64,000 nt of DNA, taken from positions 2,604,001 to 2,668,000 of the forward strand of contig NZ_CP048836.1 in NCBI RefSeq assembly GCF_010983895.1, read 5' to 3'. Positions 33,409 through 42,329 of the stretch are shown here, one piece after another. Both the position numbers and the translations under genes were made by a program. Source of the DNA: Nitrogeniibacter mangrovi (lineage in GTDB: Bacteria; Pseudomonadota; Gammaproteobacteria; Burkholderiales; Rhodocyclaceae). The notes under the pieces were generated by a model that searched no databases, was not told the DNA's origin, and saw nothing but the letters and a program-made list of their open reading frames with translations. Each line of letters opens with the position of its first letter. Position 1 is the stretch's first letter.

Positions 33409-34362
33409 ATGGACGAAAGACCTGCTGAAGGCACACGGCGCATCATCAACGGGCGCCTTCGCGTGCATTACGACGGATTCTGGATCAAGGTCTACGACCC
33501 CCCGGAAGACACCCTCGCGGCCAAGAAAAAGCTCATCGAGGCGCTGACCCGGCGCCTGTTCAATCACGTCGAGCACGGCATCAACATTCCCGGCAAACGT
33601 CTCGACGAGGCCCGCAAGGCCTACGAGAGCGAGCAGGACCCGGCGCTCAAGCGGATCAAGGGCGGCATGCTCGCCGGCGCGCTGTTCAATCGCGCCGCCG
33701 ACATCTTCACCAAGCTGGTCGAGTTGCAGGCCATGGGCATCGAGATCGGTCAGGACAACCCGCTCATGCGCCAGTGCGGCGGCTGTCTGCAGAACGCGCT
33801 GGAACTGGGCAAGCTGGTCAATCACCTGTCCGGCGAGGAAGGCATCGACGAGCTGTGGGGCGAGCCGTTCCGGGCCTTCTCGATACCGATCGACGCCTTC
33901 TATGAAAGCCGCTACATCAAGATCGCGCAGACCATGCGGGACATCGATCTGATCTCCCATACCATGGTCGGCACCTTCGCCGGCAACGCCGCCTTCGAGG
34001 GCATCGAGCCGCTGATCCGCCAGTACGCCGACACCGCGCGCGAGAAATGCGAGACCCTGCGGACCGATCCGGCGATCTTCGACATCTGGCCCGCCTTCGT
34101 CGTCGCCGGCGAGAAACTGTCCTGTTTCCAGCCGACCCTGCCGGCGCGGGCCGCCCGCACCCAGGTGCGCATGGCCGAGGCCGGGGTCGACATCCTCGCG
34201 GCGGGCACCGACCTGGTCACCTACATCACCCGCGCCCGCGTGCCCATGCCCAAGAGCACGCGCGACTACATCGAGCAGTGCAACGCCTACCGCCTGCGCT
34301 GGAGCGGCCTGGACTGCGCCGCAACAGCGACGGCGACCACGACCCGCATCCGCGCCGCCTGA
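33409..34362 (+). CDS. Hypothetical protein of unknown function, largely helical
   Basis: The protein is 317 residues from ATG 33409; a GTG at 33400 is possible. There is no signal peptide or clear membrane helix. The N-terminal part (RRIINGRLRVHYDGFWIKVY) is beta-like, and the middle is helical with a Cys pair in MRQCGGCLQNALEL. A later stretch (VAGEKLSCFQPTLPARAARTQVRMAEAGVDI) is also distinctive. I do not recognise a family. Codon bias is like the neighbours, so it is a resident gene. An AT-rich segment with a possible -10 (TACACT near 33351) precedes it. Confidence 0.7.
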   Translation: MDERPAEGTRRIINGRLRVHYDGFWIKVYDPPEDTLAAKKKLIEALTRRLFNHVEHGINIPGKRLDEARKAYESEQDPALKRIKGGMLAGALFNRAADIFTKLVELQAMGIEIGQDNPLMRQCGGCLQNALELGKLVNHLSGEEGIDELWGEPFRAFSIPIDAFYESRYIKIAQTMRDIDLISHTMVGTFAGNAAFEGIEPLIRQYADTAREKCETLRTDPAIFDIWPAFVVAGEKLSCFQPTLPARAARTQVRMAEAGVDILAAGTDLVTYITRARVPMPKSTRDYIEQCNAYRLRWSGLDCAATATATTTRIRAA

Positions 34363-34374
34363 CGCCCCCGGGCC

Positions 34375-35499
34375 TCAGGCGATGATGCCGCCGCCCAGGC
34401 ACACCTTCGATTCGTACACCACCACGCTCTGCCCCGGGGTGAGCGCCCACTGCGGCTGCGCGAACGCGATCCTGGCGCGCTCGGCGTCCACGGCCTCGAT
34501 CTCGCAGGGCTGATCCGGTGTGCGGTAGCGCGGCTTGGCCGTGTACACCCAGTGCGTGTGCGGGTTGCGCCCGGCGATCCAGTTCAGTTCGATCGCCTCG
34601 AGTGAATCGCGCAACAGGGCCGGATGGTCATGCCCCTGAACCACGTACAGCACGTTGCCGGCCACGTCCTTGGCGGCCACGTACCAGGCCTCGTGCTCGC
34701 CGGCCGCGTCCTGCTGGCCCTTGATGCCGCCGATCATGAGCCCCTTGCGCTGGCCGATGGTGTGATACATCAGCCCCTGGTGCTCGCCGAGCACGCGATC
34801 GTCGTCGAGCGCGCGGATCTGCCCCGGCTTGGCCGGCAGGTAGCGGGCCAGGAACTCGCGGAACGGGCGCTCGCCGATGAAACAGATGCCGGTCGAGTCC
34901 TTCTTGTCGAAAACATGCAGCCCGGCCGCCTCGGCCATGCGGCGCACGTCGCGCTTGTACAGGTCGCCGAGCGGGAAGATCGTCCGGGCCAGCTGTTCCT
35001 GGTTCAGGCGATAGAGGAAATAGCTCTGGTCCTTGGTACCGTCCTCGGCCTTGAGCAGCTGGAATTCGCTGCGCCCGTCGCTGTGCCACTCGCGCACCCG
35101 TGCGTAGTGACCGGTCGCGATCCTGTCGGCACCCAGGCCCATGGCATGATCGAGGAAGCAGCGGAACTTGATCTCGGAATTGCACAGGATGTCGGGATTC
35201 GGCGTGCGCCCGGCCTCGTATTCCTTGAGGAAATCGGCAAACACCCGGTCCTTGTACTCGGCCGAGAAATTGACCACTTCGAGCTCGATGCCGATCACGT
35301 CGCACACCGAGGCCACATCCACCAGATCCTGGCGGGTGGAGCAGTATTCGTCGTCATCGTCGTCTTCCCAGTTCTTCATGAACAGGCCGACCACGTCGTA
35401 GCCCTGCTGCTTGAGCAACAGCGCAGCCACCGCCGAATCGACGCCGCCGGACATGCCGACGACCACTTTCATACCATTGGGGTCCTGTTTAAGGGACAT
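34375..35499 (-). CDS. mnmA: tRNA-specific 2-thiouridylase MnmA
   Basis: The protein is 374 residues from the ATG at 35499; starts at 35514, 35508 or 35472 are also possible. It has the PP-loop [17 protein letters not shown], the family insert [17 protein letters not shown], catalytic Cys in [11 protein letters not shown] and [12 protein letters not shown], and the C-terminal RNA-binding barrel. It activates and thiolates U34 of Lys, Glu and Gln tRNAs, taking sulfur from the TusA relay. The start region overlaps the end of the preceding gene, and the nudJ-x-mnmA order recalls the E. coli nudJ-mnmA arrangement. Confidence 0.94.
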   Translation of the reverse strand: MSLKQDPNGMKVVVGMSGGVDSAVAALLLKQQGYDVVGLFMKNWEDDDDDEYCSTRQDLVDVASVCDVIGIELEVVNFSAEYKDRVFADFLKEYEAGRTPNPDILCNSEIKFRCFLDHAMGLGADRIATGHYARVREWHSDGRSEFQLLKAEDGTKDQSYFLYRLNQEQLARTIFPLGDLYKRDVRRMAEAAGLHVFDKKDSTGICFIGERPFREFLARYLPAKPGQIRALDDDRVLGEHQGLMYHTIGQRKGLMIGGIKGQQDAAGEHEAWYVAAKDVAGNVLYVVQGHDHPALLRDSLEAIELNWIAGRNPHTHWVYTAKPRYRTPDQPCEIEAVDAERARIAFAQPQWALTPGQSVVVYESKVCLGGGIIA

Positions 35500-36184
35500 A
35501 AGGTCCATCTCCATCGAGCCAGTCGGCCAGCGGCAGGATCACCGCCGGCTCACCCTGTTCAACAAACCAGCTGTCGACCACGTAGCGTGCCCCCGGCGAG
35601 CCAGCGGCCGGCACCGACGCGACCTGCGGCGCAACCGGCAGTTTGGCGCGCAGGTCGCCGCAGTCGCACAGCGCCATGAGCACCGGCACATGGTCCGGCA
35701 CCGGCGCGGGCGCCGGAGGGGCCGCCGGCCCGGGGGACAGCTCCTCGACCACCGCGGAAAAATGCTGGAACAGCAGCAAGGTGGTGCGCCGCGCCTTGGG
35801 CGCGACCTTGTGAAAATGCAGCATGCCGCGCGCCTCGAGCAGCTGCAGCAGGCGCATCGTCGAGGTGGAGTGATCGATGCAGTCCATCCTGCCGAGCACC
35901 CCCTGGTCGGCGAAATTGCCCTTGCGATCCGCGCCCATCGGCAACTGCTGTCCCGCCTCCCGGTACAGCCGGCCGATGACGCGGGCGAGCACGGCGCGTT
36001 CCTCGCGTGCCGAGCGGGCCTGCGCCAGCTGCGCGCCGATGGCGGTCAGATCCGCCTCGGAATAGGTGGCGCTGGCCTGCGTCTGGCATCCGTAATTGAA
36101 GCAGAACATCACCTGTGCCGCCGCCGCGGCGCCACCGGCCCAGGCCAGCGCGCCCAGCAGCATCAGGGCACGCCAGGCCCTCAT
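35489..36184 (-). CDS. Exported protein with probable transglutaminase-like Cys-His-Asp triad
   Basis: The protein is 231 residues. The signal peptide is [22 protein letters not shown]. In the mature part, a Cys inside [19 protein letters not shown], a His in [13 protein letters not shown] and an Asp in [13 protein letters not shown] come in the order and spacing of transglutaminase-like cysteine peptidases. There is also an early Cys pair (MFCFNYGC). The function is unknown. The start overlaps the nudJ stop by four bases (ATGA), and the gene runs into mnmA, so it belongs to that operon. Confidence 0.65.
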   Translation of the reverse strand: MRAWRALMLLGALAWAGGAAAAAQVMFCFNYGCQTQASATYSEADLTAIGAQLAQARSAREERAVLARVIGRLYREAGQQLPMGADRKGNFADQGVLGRMDCIDHSTSTMRLLQLLEARGMLHFHKVAPKARRTTLLLFQHFSAVVEELSPGPAAPPAPAPVPDHVPVLMALCDCGDLRAKLPVAPQVASVPAAGSPGARYVVDSWFVEQGEPAVILPLADWLDGDGPYVP

Positions 36185-36639
36185 GCGGCGCCGTAGTGCC
36201 GGATCACGTCCAGCGGCAGGCGCCGGCCGCTGAGGTAGTCGTCCACGCACTGGAGCACGAGGGGGCTGCGATGCCGGTCGCGACACGCGATGATCTCCTC
36301 GCGGGTGAGCCACACGGCGCGCACGATTCCCGTATCGAGCGCCTGGCCGGCGATACGCTCGCCGGGTTCGCCGGTGAAGGTGAAACGCAGATAGGTGACC
36401 TCCCCGTCGGGGCGCGGCCACTGGTAGATGCCGATCAGGTGGGTCGGCCGGAAGGGGTGCGCGGTCTCCTCGAGCGCCTCGCGCGCGACCGCCTCGACGA
36501 GCGATTCGCCGGCCTCGAGATGCCCGGCGGGCTGGTTGAAGCGCAGCCCCGCGGCGGTCTCCTCCTCGACCAGGAGAAAACAGCCGTCGCGTTCGATGAC
36601 CGCGGCCACGGTCACATTGGGTTTCCAGACTCGTTCCAT
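36181..36639 (-). CDS. nudJ: NUDIX phosphatase, NudJ-like
   Basis: The protein is 152 residues from MERVWKPNVTVAAVIE. The NUDIX box is GHLEAGESLVEAVAREALEET. Around it, WKPNVTV, VEEETAAGLRFNQPAGHLEA and a late RSPLVLQCVDDYLSGRRLPLDVI closely follow E. coli NudJ. NudJ dephosphorylates thiamin precursor pyrophosphates and some nucleotides. It leads the operon to mnmA, as in E. coli, with an extra gene in between here. Confidence 0.83.
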   Translation of the reverse strand: MERVWKPNVTVAAVIERDGCFLLVEEETAAGLRFNQPAGHLEAGESLVEAVAREALEETAHPFRPTHLIGIYQWPRPDGEVTYLRFTFTGEPGERIAGQALDTGIVRAVWLTREEIIACRDRHRSPLVLQCVDDYLSGRRLPLDVIRHYGAA

Positions 36640-36833
36640 GAGCGTCAGCGAAAGATGCAAGCGCGCATTCTACCGCGCCGGCGCCGGTTCGGCGCAGTGC
36701 ACCACGGCCGTCGGCGCCCGGCGGGGGTGGATCCGAGACGCGCCGAAACGCCCAAGATGCGCTAGAATTGCCGGCTTGGCACGCCCACTCGGGCGCCGAC
36801 CGCAACCCAAGATTTTTCGCTGGAGATTTCACC

Positions 36834-37754
36834 ATGTCCATGGCCGATCGCGATGGTTTCATCTGGTACGACGGAAAGCTGGTGCCCTGGCGCGAGGCCA
36901 CCACCCACGTGCTGAGCCACTCGCTGCATTACGGTCTGTCCGTGTTCGAGGGCGTGCGCGCCTACAAGACGGCCAAGGGCACCGCGATCTTCCGCCTGCG
37001 CGAGCACACGCAGCGCCTGATCAACTCGGCCAAGATCTATCACATGCCGGTGGAGCACTCGATCGACACCCTCATGGAAGCCCAGCTCGAGGTGGTCCGC
37101 GCCAACAAGCTCGAGTCCTGCTATCTGCGCCCGATCATCTTCTACGGTTCCGAGAAGATGGGCATCTCCACCCGCGGCGTGAGCACGCACACCGCGGTGG
37201 CCGCCTGGCCGTGGGGCGCCTACCTTGGTGAAGAGGGTCTGGAGAAAGGCATCCGGGTGAAGACCTCCTCGTACGCCCGTCACCATGTGAACGTGACCAT
37301 GCCGCGCGCCAAGGTGGCCAGCACCTACGCCAACTCGATCCTGGCCAACCTCGAGGCCACCCAGGACGGCTACGACGAAGCCCTGCTGCTCGACGTGAAC
37401 GGCTTCGTCGCCGAAGGCGCCGGCGAGAACCTGTTCATCGTCAAGGACGGCAAGATCTACGAGCCGGAGATCGCCTCCGCGCTGACCGGCATCACCCGCG
37501 ACTCGGTCATCCAGATCGCGCGCGAATTCGGCCTCGAAGTGACGCCGCGCCGCCTCACCCGTGACGACATCTACATCTGCGACGAAGCCTTCTTCACCGG
37601 CACCGCCGCCGAAGTGACGCCGGTCCGCGAGCTGGACAACCGCACCATCGGCAGCGGCCGTCGCGGCCCGGTCACCGAGCGGATCCAGTCCCGCTTCTTC
37701 GAGATCGTCGGCGGGAAGGCCCCCGAGTACGATCACTGGCTTGCCTACATCTGA
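36834..37754 (+). CDS. ilvE: Branched-chain amino acid aminotransferase
   Basis: The protein is 306 residues. Class IV PLP-fold features include SLHYGLSVFEGVRAY, the active Lys region NVTMPRAKVASTYANS, EALLLDVNGFVAEGAGENLF, GITRDSVIQIAREFG and FFTGTAAEVTPVREL. It makes valine, leucine and isoleucine from their keto acids. GGAG stands 8 bases before the ATG at 36834, and a TAGAAT-like -10 lies near 36763. A CHCC zinc-finger gene follows at 20 bases. Confidence 0.93.
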   Translation: MSMADRDGFIWYDGKLVPWREATTHVLSHSLHYGLSVFEGVRAYKTAKGTAIFRLREHTQRLINSAKIYHMPVEHSIDTLMEAQLEVVRANKLESCYLRPIIFYGSEKMGISTRGVSTHTAVAAWPWGAYLGEEGLEKGIRVKTSSYARHHVNVTMPRAKVASTYANSILANLEATQDGYDEALLLDVNGFVAEGAGENLFIVKDGKIYEPEIASALTGITRDSVIQIAREFGLEVTPRRLTRDDIYICDEAFFTGTAAEVTPVRELDNRTIGSGRRGPVTERIQSRFFEIVGGKAPEYDHWLAYI

Positions 37755-37774
37755 GACGACGAGAACTCCCTGCC

Positions 37775-37975
37775 ATGGCTGAAAATCAGGACAAGAACGA
37801 CATCATCGAGGTCACCGCGAAGGACCTGCCGCTGTTCTGCCCGCGTCCGGGCGCACCCTTGTGGGCGCGCCACCCCCGCGTCTTCCTCGACGTACTGACC
37901 GAGGGCAAGGTCAGCTGCCCGTACTGCAGCGCCACCTACGTGTTTACCGGCGAACGGCCCACGGGCCACCACTGA
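37775..37975 (+). CDS. CHCC-type zinc-finger domain protein
   Basis: The protein is 66 residues. The ligands are Cys in LPLFCPRPG, His in WARHPRV and the Cys pair in VSCPYCSATYVF, which is the CHCC zinc-finger domain also found in NDUFS6-like proteins. The role in bacteria is unclear. It is close behind ilvE, a pairing common in betaproteobacteria, and probably shares its transcript. Confidence 0.85.
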   Translation: MAENQDKNDIIEVTAKDLPLFCPRPGAPLWARHPRVFLDVLTEGKVSCPYCSATYVFTGERPTGHH

Positions 37976-37997
37976 AGACGCCGGGCGGAGCGGCCCG

Positions 37998-38444
37998 ATG
38001 GCGGAGATGCGCGTGAGCACAGCCGTATTCACCACGCCCCAGGAAGCCGAAGACGCCTTCTACGAGGCCTTCTCGCGCGCGGATCTGGAGGCCATGATGG
38101 CCGTCTGGTCCGAAGACGAGGAAGTCATCTGCATCCATCCGGGCGCGCCCCGGGTGGTCGGCCTCGCCGCCGTGCGTGACTCCTGGCGACAACTGTTCGC
38201 CGGCGGCACCCGACTGCAGATCACCGTCTCCAACGAGGTGATCTCGGCCGGCACCCTGATGGCCATCCACTGCGTGCTCGAGCACATTCAGGTGGAAGGC
38301 GACAACGAGCTGCACGCGCCGATCGTGGCCACCAACGTGTTCATGCGCGGCGCCCTGGGCTGGCGCATGGTCGCGCATCATGCCTCGCCGACGCCGGAAA
38401 TCGACGTCATGGGCGACTCGGGCGGCCCGCTCATCGTTCATTGA
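37998..38444 (+). CDS. SnoaL/NTF2-like family protein
   Basis: The protein is 148 residues. It has the cone-shaped NTF2-like pattern: a helical start (EAEDAFYEAFSRADLEAMMAVWSEDEEVICIHPGAPRVVG) and beta strands ending with GALGWRMVAHHASPTPE. Such proteins include steroid isomerase-like and stress-associated folds; no catalytic role can be assigned. GGGCGGAG stands before the ATG. The YheT hydrolase starts 16 bases after its stop, so the ilvE, zinc-finger, NTF2-like and hydrolase genes may form one operon. Confidence 0.78.
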   Translation: MAEMRVSTAVFTTPQEAEDAFYEAFSRADLEAMMAVWSEDEEVICIHPGAPRVVGLAAVRDSWRQLFAGGTRLQITVSNEVISAGTLMAIHCVLEHIQVEGDNELHAPIVATNVFMRGALGWRMVAHHASPTPEIDVMGDSGGPLIVH

Positions 38445-38460
38445 GATCCTGGCGGGGCGC

Positions 38461-39435
38461 ATGACCGACTCCACCTATCGCGCTCCGGGATGGCTGCCGG
38501 GCGGCCACCTGCAGACCATCTGGCCCCTGGCCCGCAAGCCGGCCTCGCCGGAGTACATGCGCGTGCGCTGGGAGACGCCCGACGAAGACTTCATCCACGC
38601 CGACTGGATCCCGAAACGCCCGGGCGTGCCCCTGGTGGTGCTCTTCCACGGGCTCGAGGGCGACAGCGATTCGCACTATGCGCGCTCGGTCATGAGCCAT
38701 CTGAGCCGGATCCGCTGGAACGGCGTGGTGCCGCATTTTCGTGGCTGCTCGGGCAAACCCAACCGGCTGATGCGCGCCTACCACTCCGGCGACAGCGAAG
38801 AGATCGGCTGGATGCTGGCGCGCATCGCGGAACGCTATCGCGAGGGCCCGGTGTTCGCGGTCGGCATTTCCCTGGGCGGCAATGCCCTGCTCAAGTGGCT
38901 GGGCGAACAGGGGCGGGATGCGCGCAAATACGTGGCGGCCGCGGCGGCCGTATGCGCGCCGCTTGATCTGGAGATCTCCGGGCGCGCCCTGGGCGAGGGT
39001 TTCAACCGGGTGTACACCGCACGCTTTCTGCGCACGCTCAAGGCCAAGGCGCTCGACAAGATCCGCACCCACGGGGATACCAGCCTCGACGCCGAACGCA
39101 TCCGCACGTCGCGCACGCTCTACGAGTTCGACGACGCCTTCACCGCCCCCGTGCATGGCTTCGACGGTGTACTCGACTACTGGCGGCGCGCCTCGAGCCG
39201 GCCGCTGCTGCACGGCATCCGCGTGCGCACCCTGTTGCTCAACGCCCGCAACGACCCCTTCGTCCCCCCCGAAATCCTCCCCGCGGACAGCGAGCTGCCC
39301 CGCTACGTCACCGCCGAATATCCGGCCACCGGCGGCCATGTCGGCTTTCTGCGCGGCGGCTTTCCGGGTCACTTGAACTGGCTGCCCGAACGCCTCGTCA
39401 CCCACTTCCGCCATTCGGTGAAACGGCGCCGGTAA
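38461..39435 (+). CDS. Alpha/beta hydrolase, YheT family
   Basis: The protein is 324 residues. It starts TDSTYRAPGWLPGGHLQTIWP, a strong YheT signature. The oxyanion region is LFHGLEGDSDSHYARSV, the nucleophile Ser is in AVGISLGGNALLKWLGE, an Asp lies in LNARNDPFV and the His in GGHVGFL. It is an esterase-like enzyme of unknown natural substrate. The start at 38461 is preferred because an upstream extension overlaps the previous gene. Confidence 0.87.
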   Translation: MTDSTYRAPGWLPGGHLQTIWPLARKPASPEYMRVRWETPDEDFIHADWIPKRPGVPLVVLFHGLEGDSDSHYARSVMSHLSRIRWNGVVPHFRGCSGKPNRLMRAYHSGDSEEIGWMLARIAERYREGPVFAVGISLGGNALLKWLGEQGRDARKYVAAAAAVCAPLDLEISGRALGEGFNRVYTARFLRTLKAKALDKIRTHGDTSLDAERIRTSRTLYEFDDAFTAPVHGFDGVLDYWRRASSRPLLHGIRVRTLLLNARNDPFVPPEILPADSELPRYVTAEYPATGGHVGFLRGGFPGHLNWLPERLVTHFRHSVKRRR

Positions 39436-39443
39436 GACAACTG

Positions 39444-39474
39444 TTACAACGACCGAAAATCAATCTGGGATAAT
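39444..39474 (+). promoter_or_regulatory. Candidate sigma-70 promoter for phosphomannomutase gene
   Basis: TTACAA (39444-39449) and GATAAT (39469-39474) stand 19 bases apart, slightly wide, in a short AT-richer stretch 35 bases before the start codon. Confidence 0.4.
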
Positions 39475-39508
39475 CGGGGCCATCGACCACTTCAACACGG
39501 GACGCTTC

Positions 39509-40882
39509 ATGCAACTGGCACCGGAAATCTTCAAGGCCTACGACATCCGCGGCATCATCGACAAGACGCTCACCCCCGAGGTGGCGCGGGCCATCGGCCA
39601 CGCCCTCGGCTCGGAAGCCGTCGCGCGGGGTCAGCAGACCATCGCCGTGGGCCGCGACGGGCGTCTGTCCGGCCCGGCCCTGGCCGGCGCCCTGGCCGAA
39701 GGCATCTGCGCCGCGGGCGTGGACGTGATCGACGTGGGCTGCGTGCCCACCCCCCTGTCCTACTTCGCCGCCTTCCACCTGGGTACCGACTCCTGCGTGA
39801 GCGTCACCGGCAGTCATAACCCGCCCGACTACAACGGCTTCAAGATGGTGCTCGGCGGCCAGACCCTGTTCGGCGAGCTCATCCAGGATCTGCGCCGCCG
39901 CATCGAGGAAGGCGATCTGGCCCACGGCACGGGCAGCGTGCGCAAGGCCGACATCGTCGGCGACTATCTCGACCGCGTGGTCGGTGACGTCAAGCTCGCC
40001 CGTCCCATGAAGATCGTCATCGACTGCGGCAACGGCGTGGCCGGCGCGATCGCGCCCGAGCTGTTCCGCCGCCTCGGCTGCGAGGTCACCGAGCTGTTCT
40101 GCGAGGTGGACGGCCACTTCCCCAACCACCATCCGGACCCGTCCAAGCCGGAGAACCTGCAGGACGTCGTCCGCGCCCTGGCCGAGACCGACGCCGAACT
40201 GGGCCTGGCCTTCGACGGCGACGGCGACCGCCTCGGCGTGGTCACCAAGGACGGCGAGATCATCTACCCCGACCGCCAGCTCATGCTCTTCGCCGAGGAC
40301 GTGCTCTCCCGCGTGCCGGGCGGACAGATCATCTACGACGTCAAATGCACCCGCAACCTCGCCCACTGGATCCGCGAGCGCGGCGGCGAGCCGGTGATGT
40401 GGAACACCGGCCACGCCCTGGTCAAGGCCAAGCTCAAGGAAACCGGCGCCCCGCTGGCCGGCGAGATGAGCGGCCACATGTTCTTCAAGGAACGCTGGTA
40501 CGGCTTCGACGACGGCCTCTACACCGGCGCGCGCCTGCTCGAGATCCTCTCCGCCCGGCCCGACGCCAACGCCGCGCTCAAGGCCTTGCCGGACGCGGTC
40601 AGCACGCCCGAGCTGAACATCAAGATGAACGAAGGCGAACCCTTCGAGCTGGTCCGGCGCCTGCGCGAACAGGCCGCCTTCGACGGCGCCCAGGAGGTGA
40701 TCACCATCGACGGCGTGCGGGTCGAATACGCGGACGGCTTCGGCCTCGCCCGCCCCTCCAACACCACCCCGGTGGTGGTGCTGCGCTTCGAGGCCGATTC
40801 GCAAGAGGCCATCACCCGCATCCAGGGGGCCTTCCGGCAGGCGATCGAGGCGGTGTGGCCGGGCGCGCAGCTGCCGTTCTGA
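39509..40882 (+). CDS. Phosphomannomutase/phosphoglucomutase
   Basis: The protein is 457 residues. The phosphoserine loop is SVTGSHNPPDYNGFKM, the Mg2+ loop is FDGDGDRLG, the sugar-binding loop is GEMSGHMFF, and the phosphate-binding loop is RPSNTTPVVVLRFE. This is the AlgC/ManB type, which interconverts hexose 6- and 1-phosphates for LPS, exopolysaccharide and nucleotide sugars. A strong terminator follows. Confidence 0.92.
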   Translation: MQLAPEIFKAYDIRGIIDKTLTPEVARAIGHALGSEAVARGQQTIAVGRDGRLSGPALAGALAEGICAAGVDVIDVGCVPTPLSYFAAFHLGTDSCVSVTGSHNPPDYNGFKMVLGGQTLFGELIQDLRRRIEEGDLAHGTGSVRKADIVGDYLDRVVGDVKLARPMKIVIDCGNGVAGAIAPELFRRLGCEVTELFCEVDGHFPNHHPDPSKPENLQDVVRALAETDAELGLAFDGDGDRLGVVTKDGEIIYPDRQLMLFAEDVLSRVPGGQIIYDVKCTRNLAHWIRERGGEPVMWNTGHALVKAKLKETGAPLAGEMSGHMFFKERWYGFDDGLYTGARLLEILSARPDANAALKALPDAVSTPELNIKMNEGEPFELVRRLREQAAFDGAQEVITIDGVRVEYADGFGLARPSNTTPVVVLRFEADSQEAITRIQGAFRQAIEAVWPGAQLPF

Positions 40883-40906
40883 CCGCTCCGGCACGCTCCA
40901 CGACCC

Positions 40907-40940
40907 TGGGCGCCCCCGACCGGGCGCCCATTTTTCTTTC
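40907..40940 (+). terminator. Rho-independent terminator after phosphomannomutase gene
   Basis: TGGGCGCCC (40907-40915) pairs with GGGCGCCCA (40922-40930) around six bases. TTTTTCTTTC follows directly. Confidence 0.88.
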
Positions 40941-40958
40941 GACTTCATCTGGCCCGGC

Positions 40959-42251
40959 ATGACCGACATCGCCCGCTGCCCTGCCCTCATGATTTCCGCG
41001 CCGGCCTCCGGCCAGGGCAAAACCACGGCCACGGCCGCGCTGGCGCGCTGGCACACCCGCCAGGGGCGGCGCGTGCGCGTGTTCAAGACCGGGCCCGACT
41101 ATCTCGACCCGATGGTGCTCGAGCGCGCCTGCGGCCAGCCGGTCTATCAGCTCGATCTATGGATGGGCGGCGAGGCCCACTGCCGCCAGCTGCTGCACGA
41201 GGCGGCACGGAGCGCGGACCTGATCCTCGTCGAAGGCGTCATGGGCCTGCATGACGGCATCGCCTCCAGCGCGGCGCTGGCCGAGACCTTCGATCTGCCG
41301 GTCATGGCGGTCATCGACGGCTCGGCCATGGCCCAGACCTTCGGCGCGATCGCGCTGGGGCTTGCGCAGTACCGCCCGACGCTGAATTTCTTCGGCGTGC
41401 TCGCCAACCGCGTCGGCAGCTCCGGCCATGCGCAGATGCTGGCCGAAAGCCTGCCCGAGGGCATGGCCTGGCTGGGCGCCCTGCCGCGCAACGCCGACGC
41501 CGCCCTGCCCTCGCGCCACCTGGGGCTGGTCCAGGCCGACGAGATCGCCGACATCGAGCAACGCATCGACCGGGCCGCCGATGCCCTCGACGCGGTGCAG
41601 CCCCCCCTGCCGGCGCCGGTGGCGTTCGCCCCGTCCCAGGCGCCCGCCGCGCCGCGCCGGCTCGACGGGCACACCATCGCGGTGGCCCGCGATGCCGCCT
41701 TCGCCTTTCTCTATCCCGCCAACCTGGACTGCCTGCGTGCGCTGGGTGCCGAGCTGAGCTACTTCTCGCCACTGGCCGACGCGGCCCTGCCGGCGGCCGA
41801 CGCCCTCTACCTGCCCGGTGGCTACCCGGAGCTGCATCTGGACGCGATCGCCGCCAACACCGCCATGCGTGAGGCCATCCGGGCCCACGCCGACGCCGGC
41901 AAACCCATCGTCGCCGAATGCGGCGGCCTGCTGGCCCTGCTCGACACGCTGACCGACACGCAAGGGCGTCGCGCCCCCATGTACGGCGTCCTGCCCGGCC
42001 AAGGGCAGATGAGCGCCCGATTGGTCAATCTGGGCATGCACAGCGTCGATCTGTCGGGCCGCATCATCCGCGGCCACAGCTTTCATCACGCCCGTGTCGA
42101 GTGCCCGCAGACGCCCGCCACCATGACCCGCCCCGAACGACTCAACGGCCAGCCCGAAGCGCTCTATCGGCGCGGACGCACCACCGCCAGCTTTCTGCAC
42201 ATGTACTTTCCGTCCCATCCCGAGGCGGTGGCCACGCTGTTTGCGCGCTGA
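40959..42251 (+). CDS. cobB: Cobyrinate a,c-diamide synthase
   Basis: The protein is 430 residues. The N-terminal P-loop is ISAPASGQGKTTATAAL, with VEGVMGLHDG following. The C-terminal class I glutamine amidotransferase domain has its Cys in VAECGGLLALLDTL. It amidates the a and c side chains of cobyrinic acid using glutamine and ATP. No cobalamin riboswitch motif is seen upstream, and the other cob genes are elsewhere except an adenosyltransferase at 55.6 kb. Confidence 0.93.
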   Translation: MTDIARCPALMISAPASGQGKTTATAALARWHTRQGRRVRVFKTGPDYLDPMVLERACGQPVYQLDLWMGGEAHCRQLLHEAARSADLILVEGVMGLHDGIASSAALAETFDLPVMAVIDGSAMAQTFGAIALGLAQYRPTLNFFGVLANRVGSSGHAQMLAESLPEGMAWLGALPRNADAALPSRHLGLVQADEIADIEQRIDRAADALDAVQPPLPAPVAFAPSQAPAAPRRLDGHTIAVARDAAFAFLYPANLDCLRALGAELSYFSPLADAALPAADALYLPGGYPELHLDAIAANTAMREAIRAHADAGKPIVAECGGLLALLDTLTDTQGRRAPMYGVLPGQGQMSARLVNLGMHSVDLSGRIIRGHSFHHARVECPQTPATMTRPERLNGQPEALYRRGRTTASFLHMYFPSHPEAVATLFAR

Positions 42252-42329
42252 GTCGCCCGGCACGACCGGCTGGCGACGGAGCCGGCATCGGTCCCCACCG
42301 ACGACGCCGGAACGCGTCGTGGCCTGCGT

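Noticed and set aside
40882-40958. Possible cobalamin riboswitch before cobB
   Set aside because: The spacer is only 76 bases, is occupied by a clear terminator, and shows no B12-box-like motif.
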